A stretch of DNA of 64,000 nucleotides from Sulfurivermis sp040755915 (GCA_040755915.1 JBFLWM010000042.1:1-64000); one strand, 5' to 3'; counted from the stretch's first letter, positions 17,106 through 26,663 are shown. Notes: generated by a model from the letters alone, not told the origin. Numbers and translations are program-made.

Positions 17106-18094
17106 TGGCCGAGACAACACGTACCCCCAATGCGCCGGAAGGCGCGCGCGTGGCCAGGGTCGGCGTCGGCATGCTGCTGCGCTCCTGGCTGTTGCGCCAC
17201 GTGCAGACCTTCTTCTACACCCTGGGCCAGATCTGGCGCCGCCCGTTCAACGCCATCCTCACTGCCGCAGTGATCGGTATCGCCCTGGCCCTGCCCGCCG
17301 GCCTGCATGTGCTGCTCGGCAATGCCCAGCAGGTGGCACGCGGCTGGGACGGCGCCACCCAGGTATCGCTGTTCCTCAAGCGCAACGTGAGCGAGCAGCG
17401 CGCCCAGACGCTGGCGCGCGAGCTGGACGCGCTGCCGGAGATCGGTACCGTCCGCTACATCTCGCGCGAGCAGGCGCTGGAGGAGTTCAAGAGCCTGTCC
17501 GGGTTCGGCGACGTGCTGCAGGTGCTGGAAGACAACCCGCTGCCTTCGGTGCTGGTGCTGTTTCCCAGGGTGGAACAGGAGCAGGGACCGCAGGCGCTGG
17601 AGCAGCTGCTGGAGCGACTGCGTGCGCGCCCCGAGGTGGACCTGGCGCAGCTGGACATGCAGTGGGTCAAGCGCATCTACGCCATGATGGACATCGTGCA
17701 TCGCGGCGTGTGGGTGCTCGGGTCGCTGCTGGGTCTGGCCGTGCTGCTGGTGGTGGGCAACACCATCCGCCTCGCCATCCAGAACCGCCGCGACGAAATC
17801 GTCATCATCAAGCTCATCGGCGGCACCGACGCCTTCATCCGCCGCCCCTTCCTCTACACCGGCTTCTGGTACGGCCTGTTCGGCGGCCTCATCGCCCTCG
17901 GCATGATCCAGGTGTCGCTGCTGTTCCTCGCCGGCCCGGTGGCCGGCCTGGCCGGGCTGTACGGCAGCGATTTCCGTCTGCACGGTCTCGACCTGCTGAC
18001 CGCCCTGGCCCTGTTCGGCAGCGGCTGCCTGCTCGGCCTGCTGGGTTCCTGGCTGGCGGTGGGGCGGCACCTGCGCGAGATTGAGCCGACCTAG
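17102..18094 (+). CDS. ftsX: Cell-division protein FtsX
   Basis: The 330-residue integral membrane partner of FtsE has a cytosolic N-terminus, a first membrane helix (FNAILTAAVIGIALALPAG), a periplasmic domain of about 110 residues and three further helices near the C-terminus. FtsX transmits ATPase state to periplasmic amidase activators. The start overlaps the ftsE stop. Family length (about 350 in E. coli) fits. Confidence 0.93.
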   Translation: MMAETTRTPNAPEGARVARVGVGMLLRSWLLRHVQTFFYTLGQIWRRPFNAILTAAVIGIALALPAGLHVLLGNAQQVARGWDGATQVSLFLKRNVSEQRAQTLARELDALPEIGTVRYISREQALEEFKSLSGFGDVLQVLEDNPLPSVLVLFPRVEQEQGPQALEQLLERLRARPEVDLAQLDMQWVKRIYAMMDIVHRGVWVLGSLLGLAVLLVVGNTIRLAIQNRRDEIVIIKLIGGTDAFIRRPFLYTGFWYGLFGGLIALGMIQVSLLFLAGPVAGLAGLYGSDFRLHGLDLLTALALFGSGCLLGLLGSWLAVGRHLREIEPT

Positions 18095-18151
18095 GATAGG
18101 TGGACTGCGTATTGCGCGGCGCGCCGCGAGACCCGAAACTGTCCCGGCCTG

Positions 18152-18160
18152 TGGTATAAA
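18152..18160 (+). promoter_or_regulatory. Possible extended -10 promoter for the receiver-GGDEF gene
   Basis: TGGTATAAA fits an extended -10 element (TGnTATAAT-like). It is 49 bases before the start codon at 18209. I see no good -35 element at 17 bases upstream, as is usual for extended -10 promoters. Confidence 0.4.
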
Positions 18161-18208
18161 AAGCACACAATCAGTGCGTGATAAGCACACGAGGGGCGGA
18201 GGAGAGCG

Positions 18209-19531
18209 ATGAGCAACAGCATACTGGTGGTGGATGGTTCCACGCTGTCGCGTGAACTCATCACCCGCCGTCTGGACGAGGCCCTGCCTGGTGCGCGCGT
18301 CACTGCCGTGGGCAGCGAGGCCGAGGCGCTGGAGCGGCTCGAACAGGAGCGTTTCTCCCTGGTCACCACCGCCCTGATGCTGCCCGATGCCGACGGCCTC
18401 GACCTGTGCCGCCGCATCCGCCACAGCAAGCGTCATCACTACACCCCGGTCATCGTCATCTCCAGCGACGCCGACCAGCGCCTGATCCGCGAGGGTTATG
18501 CCGCCGGGGTCACCGACTACTTCGACAAGTCCCTCGGTTTCCAGGCCTTCGGCCAGTTCATCAAGGCCTTTCTCGAGCGCAACGCCGCGCTGTATGGCCG
18601 TGTGCTCTACGTCGAGGATTCCCGCACCGTGGCCGCCGTCACCAAGGGCATGCTGGAACAGCACGGCCTGGTGGTGACCCACACCCTGTCGGTGGAGGAC
18701 GCGCTGGATCTGCTGGGTCAGGCGCGGCAGGGTGACGAGCGCGGTTTCGACCTCGTGATCACCGATTTCTTCCTCAAGGGCGAGATGACCGGCGGCGACC
18801 TGCTCTACGTGCTGCGCGCGCGCCAGCATTACTCACAGCAGGAACTGCCGGTGCTGGTGATCACCGGCAACGACGATGTCTCCACCCAGGTGGAGGTGTT
18901 CCGCGCCGGTGCCAACGACTTCGTCAACAAGCCGCTGGTGGAGGAGGTGTTGATGGCGCGCGTGCGTTCGCTGCTGCTCATCAAGCACCAGTTCGACGCC
19001 ATCCGCCGCCAGGCCGCCGACATGGAGCGGCTGGCCACCACCGACGCCCTCACCGGCGTGCGCAATCGTCGCTACCTGGTGGACGAGGGGCAGGGGTTCC
19101 TCAGTCGTACGTCGCAGGGCTGGGCCATCATCGTCGACCTCGACCACTTCAAGCGCATCAACGACGGCTTCGGCCATCTCATCGGCGACAAGGTGTTGAT
19201 GGCCATGGGCGACATGCTCAACCGCCTGTTCCCCGACGGCCTGTGCGCCCGCTTCGGCGGCGAGGAATTCGTCGTTCTGCTGCACGGCGACAAGGTACCG
19301 GCGCGTGCCGAACACCTGCGTGCCGAGGTGGAGAAGCTCAAGCCCGCCGATGTGGATGTCACCCTCAGCCTGGGACTTGCCGCCGTGGCCGAACATCCCG
19401 GCAAGGATCTCAATGCCCTGCTCGGCATCGCCGACCAGGCCCTCTACGGCGCCAAGGCCGCCGGCCGCAACCGGGTCTGCGTGACCCGCGGCGACGGCAG
19501 CATCAGCGCGGTGGAGTCCCAGGCGCTCTGA
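18209..19531 (+). CDS. Double-receiver response regulator with GGDEF output
   Basis: The 440-residue cytosolic protein has two receiver domains (about residues 3-120 and 130-255) and a C-terminal GGDEF domain with the active motif FGGEEF near residue 350. Receiver 2 keeps the phospho-acceptor aspartate (LVITDFF). Receiver 1 reads LVTTALMLPDADGL, so the acceptor position is alanine and the domain is probably a pseudo-receiver. The output would be cyclic di-GMP synthesis controlled by phosphorylation of receiver 2. GGAGGAG lies upstream of the ATG. No histidine kinase is nearby. It sits between ftsX and rpoH. Confidence 0.88.
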   Translation: MSNSILVVDGSTLSRELITRRLDEALPGARVTAVGSEAEALERLEQERFSLVTTALMLPDADGLDLCRRIRHSKRHHYTPVIVISSDADQRLIREGYAAGVTDYFDKSLGFQAFGQFIKAFLERNAALYGRVLYVEDSRTVAAVTKGMLEQHGLVVTHTLSVEDALDLLGQARQGDERGFDLVITDFFLKGEMTGGDLLYVLRARQHYSQQELPVLVITGNDDVSTQVEVFRAGANDFVNKPLVEEVLMARVRSLLLIKHQFDAIRRQAADMERLATTDALTGVRNRRYLVDEGQGFLSRTSQGWAIIVDLDHFKRINDGFGHLIGDKVLMAMGDMLNRLFPDGLCARFGGEEFVVLLHGDKVPARAEHLRAEVEKLKPADVDVTLSLGLAAVAEHPGKDLNALLGIADQALYGAKAAGRNRVCVTRGDGSISAVESQAL

Positions 19532-19550
19532 CGGGAACTCCCGCCCCCTC

Positions 19551-19577
19551 TTGGCACTCCCACCCCGAGAGTGCTAA
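19551..19577 (+). promoter_or_regulatory. CIRCE operator (HrcA site) upstream of rpoH
   Basis: TTGGCACTC, a nine-base spacer, then GAGTGCTAA: this matches the CIRCE consensus TTAGCACTC-N9-GAGTGCTAA at 17 of 18 arm positions. TTGGCA in the left arm could also be a -35 element with TAAAAA as -10 (19575-19580) at 18-base spacing, so HrcA binding would block the promoter. The rpoH start is at 19695. Confidence 0.8.
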
Positions 19578-19694
19578 AAATACCCCACTGTAGAATTTGG
19601 CTGAGGGGATTGCGCTGCTAATTGTTGAGTGTTATGGTTGGTTTTAATTGAGCCTGCCACTCTGGCATGTGTACGCGAGATTTGGGGAGTAACG

Positions 19695-20543
<849 letters not shown>

Positions 20544-20567
20544 CGGCGTTTGTTTCCCGGTGAACAC

Positions 20568-20600
20568 GACAACGGCCTCCTCGCGAGGCCGTTGTCATTT
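20568..20600. terminator. Bidirectional terminator between rpoH and a convergent gene
   Basis: A perfect 12-base-pair stem (GACAACGGCCTC with GAGGCCGTTGTC) with a five-base loop lies between the convergent genes. ATTT follows on the plus strand. It could serve both directions. Confidence 0.75.
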
Positions 20601-20607
20601 GTGGGGC

Positions 20608-20973
20608 TCAGCGGTTGAAACTGACCGCGATGGTGGTGCCGGCGCTGGTCGGCATGATGCTGATGGAGATGTTGCTCTTGTCGCGGCTGAATTCCAGGGC
20701 ACGGGCGGTGCCGATGGCGAGTTCCGCCGTCTGGCGCCAGCCCTTGCCGGCAAGCTGATCCCGGTAATAGCGGGCGGCGTAATCTACCGTACTGGTGGTG
20801 TTGATGACCGCGCTGGCGCCGTTGGCATTTTCGCTGGCGGAGTCCAGCTGGGCATGGGGATACAGCGGCACTTCCCGGGCCAGGGCGCTGGGATAACCGG
20901 CGGCGGCGAGGGTGGTGGTGGCGAGCAACAGCAGGGCGGGCAACAAGACGCGAATGCGCAGGCAGGCAGGCAT
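20608..20973 (-). CDS. Small exported protein of unknown function
   Basis: I do not recognise this 121-residue protein. It has a clear Sec signal peptide (hydrophobic run PALLLLATTTLAAAG) and then about 95 residues without cysteines, with a YYRDQLAGKGW segment typical of small periplasmic ligand-free domains. GGAGGGG lies just upstream of the ATG, so translation looks real. It is convergent with rpoH across a bidirectional terminator and alone on its strand. Confidence 0.6.
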   Translation of the reverse strand: MPACLRIRVLLPALLLLATTTLAAAGYPSALAREVPLYPHAQLDSASENANGASAVINTTSTVDYAARYYRDQLAGKGWRQTAELAIGTARALEFSRDKSNISISIMPTSAGTTIAVSFNR

Positions 20974-21153
20974 AATTCCCCTCCATGGAGCAATTGAATC
21001 CGTAAGGAGAATTTTTATACCAGTTCACATTTTTTGGCAATCGCAAAACAGGATATTTTATATAACCATATTGCTCATATGGGTTTATGTGCCCGGGGCG
21101 TGATGCAGGCGTCCGCTGAAGTACGCCCCGTGCCGGGCTAGCATGTGAATATC

Positions 21154-21948
21154 ATGGAGCACGACGTCTGGTTGGCCTTCGGTCTTACCCTGCTTGCCGG
21201 TCTGTCCACCGGCATCGGCAGCGCCGTGGCGCTGTTTGCCCGGCGCAGCAACGTTTCCCTGCTTTCTGCCGCCCTCGGCTTTTCTGCCGGGGTGATGATC
21301 TATGTCTCCTTCGTCGAGCTGCTGGCCGGTGGCCAGGCGCTGTTGCAGGCGCAGCACGGCAAGCTGCTGGGCAGCTGGCTGGCGGTGGCGGCGTTCTTCG
21401 GCGGGATACTGCTGATCCTGACCATCGATTTCCTGGTGCCGGCCCATGAAAACCCCCACCAGGCCCGGCTGATGGACGACACCGGTCCCGGACTGCATCC
21501 ACTGCACCGCGTCGGCCTGCTCTCGGCGCTGGCCATCGGCATCCATAATTTCCCGGAAGGCATGGCCACCTTCATGGCCGTGCTGGCCGATCCGCTGGTC
21601 GGCGTGTCCATCGCCATAGCCATCGCCCTGCACAACATCCCGGAAGGGATCTCCATCGCCGTGCCGGTGTATTACGCCAGCGGCAGCCGCCGCCGCGCCT
21701 TCTGGTTTTCCTTTCTCTCCGGTCTGGCCGAGCCGGTGGGCGCGCTGGCCGGCTATCTGCTGTTGCGGCCGTTTCTCGACGATGGTGTGCTGGGTCTGGT
21801 GTTCGCGGCAGTGGCGGGGATCATGGTGTTCATCTCGCTCGATCAACTGATCCCCAATGCCAAGAAATACGACAGCGGCCACCAGGCCGTGTATGGCCTG
21901 ATCGCGGGGATGGGGGTGATGGCGGTGACGCTGGTGATGCTGGCCTAG
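21154..21948 (+). CDS. zupT: Zinc transporter ZupT (ZIP family)
   Basis: The 264-residue inner-membrane protein has eight predicted helices and the ZIP metal-binding motifs HNFPEG (helix 4) and HNIPEG (helix 5), plus a His-containing cytosolic loop. ZupT imports zinc and other divalent metals. I start at ATG 21154; GTG 21145 is an in-frame alternative. The upstream 100 bases are AT-rich and hold an imperfect palindrome around ACCATAT/ATATGG (about 21066-21086), but no consensus Zur box. Confidence 0.93.
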   Translation: MEHDVWLAFGLTLLAGLSTGIGSAVALFARRSNVSLLSAALGFSAGVMIYVSFVELLAGGQALLQAQHGKLLGSWLAVAAFFGGILLILTIDFLVPAHENPHQARLMDDTGPGLHPLHRVGLLSALAIGIHNFPEGMATFMAVLADPLVGVSIAIAIALHNIPEGISIAVPVYYASGSRRRAFWFSFLSGLAEPVGALAGYLLLRPFLDDGVLGLVFAAVAGIMVFISLDQLIPNAKKYDSGHQAVYGLIAGMGVMAVTLVMLA

Positions 21949-21952
21949 GCGA

Positions 21953-22624
21953 TCAACGGTTGATGGTGATCTGCGCGGCGACGGTATCCACGGACAAGGT
22001 GTCCATGTAGGGCACGACGCCGAGCAACGGCGCGTCGATGCGCTGCTGGATGGAGAGGATGTTCTGCGGCAGCTTGCTCATGCGCAGATCGAGGGTGTTG
22101 GCGACCCAGCCCGTGAGTTTGCAGCCGCGGTTGCGGATCGCTTCGGCGGTGAGCAGGGCGTGGTTGATGCAGCCCAGGCGCAGGCCGACTACCAGGACCA
22201 CTTCCAGCTCCAGATGCAGCGCAAGGTCCGCCATGGTCTCCCGTTCATTGAGCGGCACCAGCCAGCCACCCGCGCCTTCCACCACCACCGCATCGGCCTC
22301 GGTGGCCAGCGTCTGGTAGTTGCGCGCGATGCGCTCCATCTCGATGTGCACGCCGGCCTGGGCCGCGGCGAGATGCGGCGCCACCGGCGGGGCGAAGGCA
22401 TAGGGATTGATCACGGTGTAGTCCACCGTGTGGGTGCCCTGCCGCTGCAGCAGCAGGGCATCTTCGTTGCGCAGCCCATCCGCTGTTTGCTCGCAGCCCG
22501 CCGCGACCGGCTTCATGCCGAGCACGCGCATGCCCTGCCGTTGCAGCGCGGCCATCAGGCCGGCGCTGACCCAGGTCTTGCCCACGCCTGTGTCGGTGCC
22601 GGTGACGAAGATGCCGCGGCTCAT
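21953..22624 (-). CDS. bioD: Dethiobiotin synthetase
   Basis: BioD closes the ureido ring of dethiobiotin from 7,8-diaminopelargonate, CO2 and ATP. The 223-residue protein has the P-loop TGTDTGVGKT at residues 8-17 and VEGAGGWLVPL further on. It is the last gene of the minus-strand bioF-H-C-D run. The first 38 bases of its coding sequence are duplicated 140 bases upstream, next to bioC. The ancestral start was probably a GTG overlapping the bioC stop (GTGA); the present ATG 22624 gives the same N-terminus. Confidence 0.93.
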   Translation of the reverse strand: MSRGIFVTGTDTGVGKTWVSAGLMAALQRQGMRVLGMKPVAAGCEQTADGLRNEDALLLQRQGTHTVDYTVINPYAFAPPVAPHLAAAQAGVHIEMERIARNYQTLATEADAVVVEGAGGWLVPLNERETMADLALHLELEVVLVVGLRLGCINHALLTAEAIRNRGCKLTGWVANTLDLRMSKLPQNILSIQQRIDAPLLGVVPYMDTLSVDTVAAQITINR

Positions 22625-22763
22625 GACACGCCGTCCCCATGATGAAGGGTTGGGGCGCGCTGCCGGCGTGGGTTTCGTCCCTTCCCGCGACTAGCCGCTG
22701 CGCGGCCCCGTGTCAGGGCCGACACGCCTGTGTCGGTGCCGGTGACGAAGATGCCGCGGCTCA
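22583..22763. repeat. 41-base direct repeat flanking a 99-base insert between bioC and bioD
   Basis: Bases 22583-22623 and 22723-22763 are identical over 41 bases. The segment between them begins TGACACG and ends close to CGTGTCA. The copy next to bioC joins its stop codon to a second bioD start (GTGAGCCGCGGC), which goes out of homology after about 13 codons. The arrangement looks like an insertion or slipped duplication that separated two overlapping genes. Confidence 0.85.
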
Positions 22764-23657
22764 CTTGCCGGGTCCTCCCAAGTTGGCACGCATTTGTTCC
22801 AGCGAAATGTGTGTGGCGCCATCTTGGGTTTGTTGTTGCGGCGTCAGCGGCGCCCAGGCATGGCCGTAGACGATTTCATAGCTGGCGGGCAGGCGGCCGT
22901 CGTGGCGAAACTGTTCGTAGGCGGCCAGCATGGCGTTGAGCCTGTTCTTGCCGGTGAGGCCGCCGTGGCGGCCGCGATTGACGTTGTGCGCGCCGATGGT
23001 CTTGAGGTCGCTCATCAGGGTGCGCGCGTCGCCATAGGTCAGCACGATGTCCTCACGGTCCATGACCGGATCGGCAAAGCCATTGCGCAGCAGGCCGTCA
23101 CCGAGGTCATGCATGTCGATGAAGGCGTTGACGTGCATGGCATCGTCCACTGCACGCCAGGCGGCGCGCAACTCCTTCAGGGTGTCGGGGCCGAAGGTGG
23201 AGAACAGCAGCAGGCCGCCCGGCTTCAGCACGCGGCGGAATTCGGCAAAGGTCGCATCCGGGTTGTTGCACCATTGCAGGGTGACGTTGGAAAACAGCAG
23301 GTCCACCGAGGCATTGGCCAGCGGCAGCGATTCGGCATCGGCGCAGATGAAGGCGGGGCGGCGGCGCAGGCGCTGCCACCAGCCGAAGCGGGTGCGCGCG
23401 TGTCGCAGCATGCCGTGAGCGATATCGAGGGCGATGAACTCTGCCGTTGCATAGCGCGCCACCAGCTGTGTGCTGCAAAAGCCTGTGCCGCTGCCCACCT
23501 CCAGCACGCGCCGGGGCGCGATCTTCATCAACTCCAGCCGCTCCAAAAGGCGCGTGCCGATCTCGCGTTGCAACACCGCCGCCTCGTCATAGCGGGAGGC
23601 GGCCTTCTCGAAGGCGGCGCGCACCAGGCGTTTGTCGGGCAGCGGCAGATCACTCAT
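22761..23657 (-). CDS. bioC: Malonyl-ACP O-methyltransferase
   Basis: BioC methylates malonyl-ACP so it can prime pimeloyl-ACP synthesis. The 298-residue protein has the SAM motif LEVGSGTGFCS near residues 53-63, the class I methyltransferase fold and the BioC-type LTYGDARTLM region. It starts at ATG 23657, overlapping the bioH stop, and ends at the duplicated bioD fragment. The longer open frame upstream has no similarity to the family. Confidence 0.92.
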   Translation of the reverse strand: MSDLPLPDKRLVRAAFEKAASRYDEAAVLQREIGTRLLERLELMKIAPRRVLEVGSGTGFCSTQLVARYATAEFIALDIAHGMLRHARTRFGWWQRLRRRPAFICADAESLPLANASVDLLFSNVTLQWCNNPDATFAEFRRVLKPGGLLLFSTFGPDTLKELRAAWRAVDDAMHVNAFIDMHDLGDGLLRNGFADPVMDREDIVLTYGDARTLMSDLKTIGAHNVNRGRHGGLTGKNRLNAMLAAYEQFRHDGRLPASYEIVYGHAWAPLTPQQQTQDGATHISLEQMRANLGGPGK

Positions 23658-24411
23658 GGGAAAATTCTTCCACGGCGTGCAGGAACGCGTCGGGGTGCGA
23701 CAGGAACGGCGCATGGCCGGCGCTGGCGATGACCTGCAATTTTCCCTGCGGCAGATGGGCTGCGGTGTATTCCGCCGCGGCGAGCGGTGCGAGGGTGTCG
23801 CGCGCGCCGTGCAGCACCAGCGCCGGTTGCGTGATGTCTGGCAGTGCCGTGCGCAGATCGGCGTCGCGCAGGATATTCAGGCCGCCGGCCAGTGCCGCGG
23901 GCTGCGGCTGGCCGTGGGCAAACAGGTCCTGGCGCAGGGCGCGCAATTCTTCTCGCGCCCGTTCCGAGCCGCGGGCCTGGATGGCGAGGAAGCGTTGCAG
24001 CGTCTGTTCCCAGTCGTCGCGCACCGACGCGGCGAACTGCTCGAACTCGGCGTCCGGCATGCCGTGCGGCCAGTCGTCGCGCCGGGTGAAACAGGGGTTG
24101 GCGCCGACCAGAATCAGGCGTGCGATGGCCGCGCCCTGCGCCGCCGCGGCGAGGGCGATGCGGCCGCCCAGCGACCAGCCCAGCCAGCCGGCATTTTCCG
24201 GTACAGCGGCAGCAACGAGACGCGCCACATTCTCCAGCGTGTAGTTCTCGTCCGGCAGCGTGCTGCGGCCGTGGCCGGGCAGATCGACGATGTGCAGACG
24301 ATGGTGTGCGGCGAGTTGCGGCACCACGCTGCGGAAGATGCCGCCGTGCAGGCCCCAGCCGTGCAGCAGCACCAGGTCCGGACCCCGGCCGGTGGTTTCG
24401 ACGTAAATCAT
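23650..24411 (-). CDS. bioH: Pimeloyl-ACP methyl ester carboxylesterase
   Basis: BioH removes the methyl group from pimeloyl-ACP methyl ester. The 253-residue alpha/beta hydrolase has LLHGWGLHGG, the nucleophile motif GWSLGG (Ser80), the acid in ARDTLAPL and the histidine in SAGHAPFLSHP. It overlaps bioC at its 3' end and bioF at its 5' end, so the genes are translationally coupled. In E. coli bioH is separate; here it lies within the bio operon, as in many other gammaproteobacteria. Confidence 0.93.
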   Translation of the reverse strand: MIYVETTGRGPDLVLLHGWGLHGGIFRSVVPQLAAHHRLHIVDLPGHGRSTLPDENYTLENVARLVAAAVPENAGWLGWSLGGRIALAAAAQGAAIARLILVGANPCFTRRDDWPHGMPDAEFEQFAASVRDDWEQTLQRFLAIQARGSERAREELRALRQDLFAHGQPQPAALAGGLNILRDADLRTALPDITQPALVLHGARDTLAPLAAAEYTAAHLPQGKLQVIASAGHAPFLSHPDAFLHAVEEFSHE

Positions 24412-25586
24412 GGGCCCTCGCGCAGCAGCGGCAGTGCGATGTGTTGCAGGGCATCGAGCAGTGCGTCCACCTGTGCCGCGGTATGGGCGGCGGAGAAGGT
24501 GATGCGCAGGCGTGCCGTACCCTCGGGCACGGTGGGCGGGCGGATGGCGCTGATCAGGATGCCCTTTGCCAGCAGTGCCTCCGACAGCCGCACGGCGGTG
24601 GCGGAATCGCCTGCCAGCAGCGGCTGGATCGCGGTGGGCGAGTCCATCAGTTGGAGGCCGAGTTGTTGCGCGCCGTCACGGAAACGTCGTACCAGCGCGG
24701 CGAGGTGGGCGCGGCGTTCGGCGCCTTCATCGGATTGAATCACGCGCAGGCTGGCGCGCGTCGCCTCGGCCACCGCCGGCGGCAGGGCGGTGGTGTAGAT
24801 ATAGGGACGCGCCTGCTGGATCAGGGTTTCGATGAGCACATGTTCCGCTGCGACGAAGGCGCCGAAGCTGCCGAAGCCCTTGCCCAGCGTGCCTACCAGC
24901 AGCGGCAGTTCGTGCGGCGTGAGGCCGCATACCTCCATCGAGCCGCGGCCATGCTCACCTATCACGCCGAGGCCATGGGCATCATCCATCATCAGCCAGG
25001 CGCCATTTTGTTTTGCACACGCGGCCAGCTCACGCAGCGGCGCGATGTCGCCGTCCATGCTGAACACGCCGTCGGTGACGATCAGCTGGCGCCGGGCCTT
25101 GCTTTCCGCGAGCCGTACGGACAGCGCCGTCACATCACCGTGCGGAAAGCGCTGCAGGCGCGCGCGCGACAGCAGGCCGGCATCGAGCAGCGAGGCGTGA
25201 TTGAGGCGATCCTCGAACACCGCATCGCCGGCGCCGCACAGCGCGCTCACCGCGCCGAGATTGGCCATGTAGCCGGTGGAGAACAGCAGGGCGCGCGGAT
25301 AACCGGTGAATTCGGCCAGCTCCTCTTCGAGCAGGTGGTGCGGCGTCATGTGGCCGGTAACCAGGTGCGCCGCGCCGGAGCCGACACCGTACTGTGCCGC
25401 GCCCTGCTGCATGGCGGCGATCACCGCGGGGTGATTGGCCAGACCCAGATAGTCATTGGAACAGAACGACAGCAGCGCACGGCCATCGACGACGAGTTCC
25501 GCGCCCTGCGCCGAGTCGATCACGCGGCGGCGGCGGTACAGGTGCTCCGCCTCGCGTCGCGCCAGTTCCTGTTCGAGTTCGTTCAT
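24408..25586 (-). CDS. bioF: 8-amino-7-oxononanoate synthase
   Basis: BioF condenses pimeloyl-ACP with alanine. The 392-residue PLP enzyme has the family's SNDYLGLA motif, HASLLDAGLLSRA, the DDAHGLGVIGEHGRG segment and the PLP lysine in GTLGKGFGSFGAF. Length fits E. coli BioF (384). The gene overlaps bioH by four bases. A GCAAAGTACGC-type palindrome separates it from bioB upstream. Confidence 0.95.
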   Translation of the reverse strand: MNELEQELARREAEHLYRRRRVIDSAQGAELVVDGRALLSFCSNDYLGLANHPAVIAAMQQGAAQYGVGSGAAHLVTGHMTPHHLLEEELAEFTGYPRALLFSTGYMANLGAVSALCGAGDAVFEDRLNHASLLDAGLLSRARLQRFPHGDVTALSVRLAESKARRQLIVTDGVFSMDGDIAPLRELAACAKQNGAWLMMDDAHGLGVIGEHGRGSMEVCGLTPHELPLLVGTLGKGFGSFGAFVAAEHVLIETLIQQARPYIYTTALPPAVAEATRASLRVIQSDEGAERRAHLAALVRRFRDGAQQLGLQLMDSPTAIQPLLAGDSATAVRLSEALLAKGILISAIRPPTVPEGTARLRITFSAAHTAAQVDALLDALQHIALPLLREGP

Positions 25587-25595
25587 ATGAGGATT

Positions 25596-25674
25596 AACCG
25601 CAAAGTACGCGAAGTAGCGCGAAGGTGAAGAAACACGTCTTTCACTGGGCGAGACTTTGCGTACTTTGCGGCTA
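25596..25674. repeat. GCAAAGTACGC-family palindromic repeat between bioB and bioF
   Basis: The left arm AACCGCAAAGTACGCGAAG and the right arm CTTTGCGTACTTTGCGG form an inverted repeat around a central 40-base segment. The arm is built from repeats of about seven to nine bases (GCAAAGTAC, GCGAAGTA). It could form a large hairpin in the bio transcript. Confidence 0.8.
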
Positions 25675-25682
25675 CATAGTCT

Positions 25683-26663
25683 TTACGCCGCAGGCGTCAG
25701 GTCCAGACGCCGGAACAGTTCGCGGTCGTGATTGAGGGTGGCGTTGTCGGTGGTGAGCAGGCGATCGCCGTAGAAGATCGAATTGGCGCCGGCGAGGAAG
25801 CACAGCGCCTGCGCTTCATCGTGCATGTTCTGGCGGCCTGCGGACAGGCGCACATAGGAGCGCGGCATGATGATGCGCGCCACGGCGATGGTGCGGATGA
25901 ATTCGAAAATATCGAGGTCGGGGCTGTCGGCCAGTGGCGTGCCCGGCACCTTCACCAGCAGGTTGATGGGCACGCTCTGCGGGTGTTCCGGCAGGTTGGC
26001 CAGTTCCGCCAGCAGCGCGGCGCGATCGGTGCGTGATTCGCCCATGCCCATGATGCCGCCGGCGCAGACGTTGATGCCGGCCTTGCGTACCTCGGCCAGG
26101 GTATCGAGGCGCTCGTCGTAGGTGCGGGTGGTGACCACCTTGTCGTAGTACTCGCGCGAGGTGTCGAGGTTGTGGTTGTAGTAGTCGAGGCCGGCATCCT
26201 TCAGCTTGGCCACCTGTTCGGTGGTGAGCATGCCGAGGGTGACGCAGGTCTCCAGGCCCATGTCCTTCACCTGGCGGATCATCTCCAGCACCACGTCGAG
26301 CTGCTCGTCGCGCGGATTGCGCCAGGCGGCTCCCATGCAGAAGCGGGTGGCGCCGCCGTCCTTCGCCTTCTTCGCCTCGGCCACCACCACGTCGACTTCC
26401 ATCAGGGTGTCGCGTTCCAGCTTGACCTTCTTTTCGTGATGCGCGCTCTGCGAGCAGTAGCCGCAGTTCTCGGCGCAGCCGCCGGTCTTGATGTTGAGCA
26501 GGCTGGAGGCCTGGATCACCGAGGGGTCGAAGTGCTGGCGATGCACCTGCTGCGCCTGGAACAGCAGCTCCATGAACGGCGTGTGGAACAGCTGCTCCAC
26601 TTCGGCGACCTTCCAGTCGTGGCGCAGGTCGGAAGCGGCTTGGCGTTGGGCGGCCTGGGGCAT
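25683..26663 (-). CDS. bioB: Biotin synthase
   Basis: BioB inserts sulfur into dethiobiotin by radical-SAM chemistry. The 326-residue protein has the radical-SAM motif CAENCGYC (Cys63, Cys67, Cys70), a [2Fe-2S] ligand cysteine in RFCMGAAWRNP, and the C-terminal FYGDRLLTT segment. The start at 26663 gives the canonical N-terminus; the open frame continues upstream past the divergent comF promoter and is not used. It is the first gene of the biotin run. Confidence 0.96.
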   Translation of the reverse strand: MPQAAQRQAASDLRHDWKVAEVEQLFHTPFMELLFQAQQVHRQHFDPSVIQASSLLNIKTGGCAENCGYCSQSAHHEKKVKLERDTLMEVDVVVAEAKKAKDGGATRFCMGAAWRNPRDEQLDVVLEMIRQVKDMGLETCVTLGMLTTEQVAKLKDAGLDYYNHNLDTSREYYDKVVTTRTYDERLDTLAEVRKAGINVCAGGIMGMGESRTDRAALLAELANLPEHPQSVPINLLVKVPGTPLADSPDLDIFEFIRTIAVARIIMPRSYVRLSAGRQNMHDEAQALCFLAGANSIFYGDRLLTTDNATLNHDRELFRRLDLTPAA

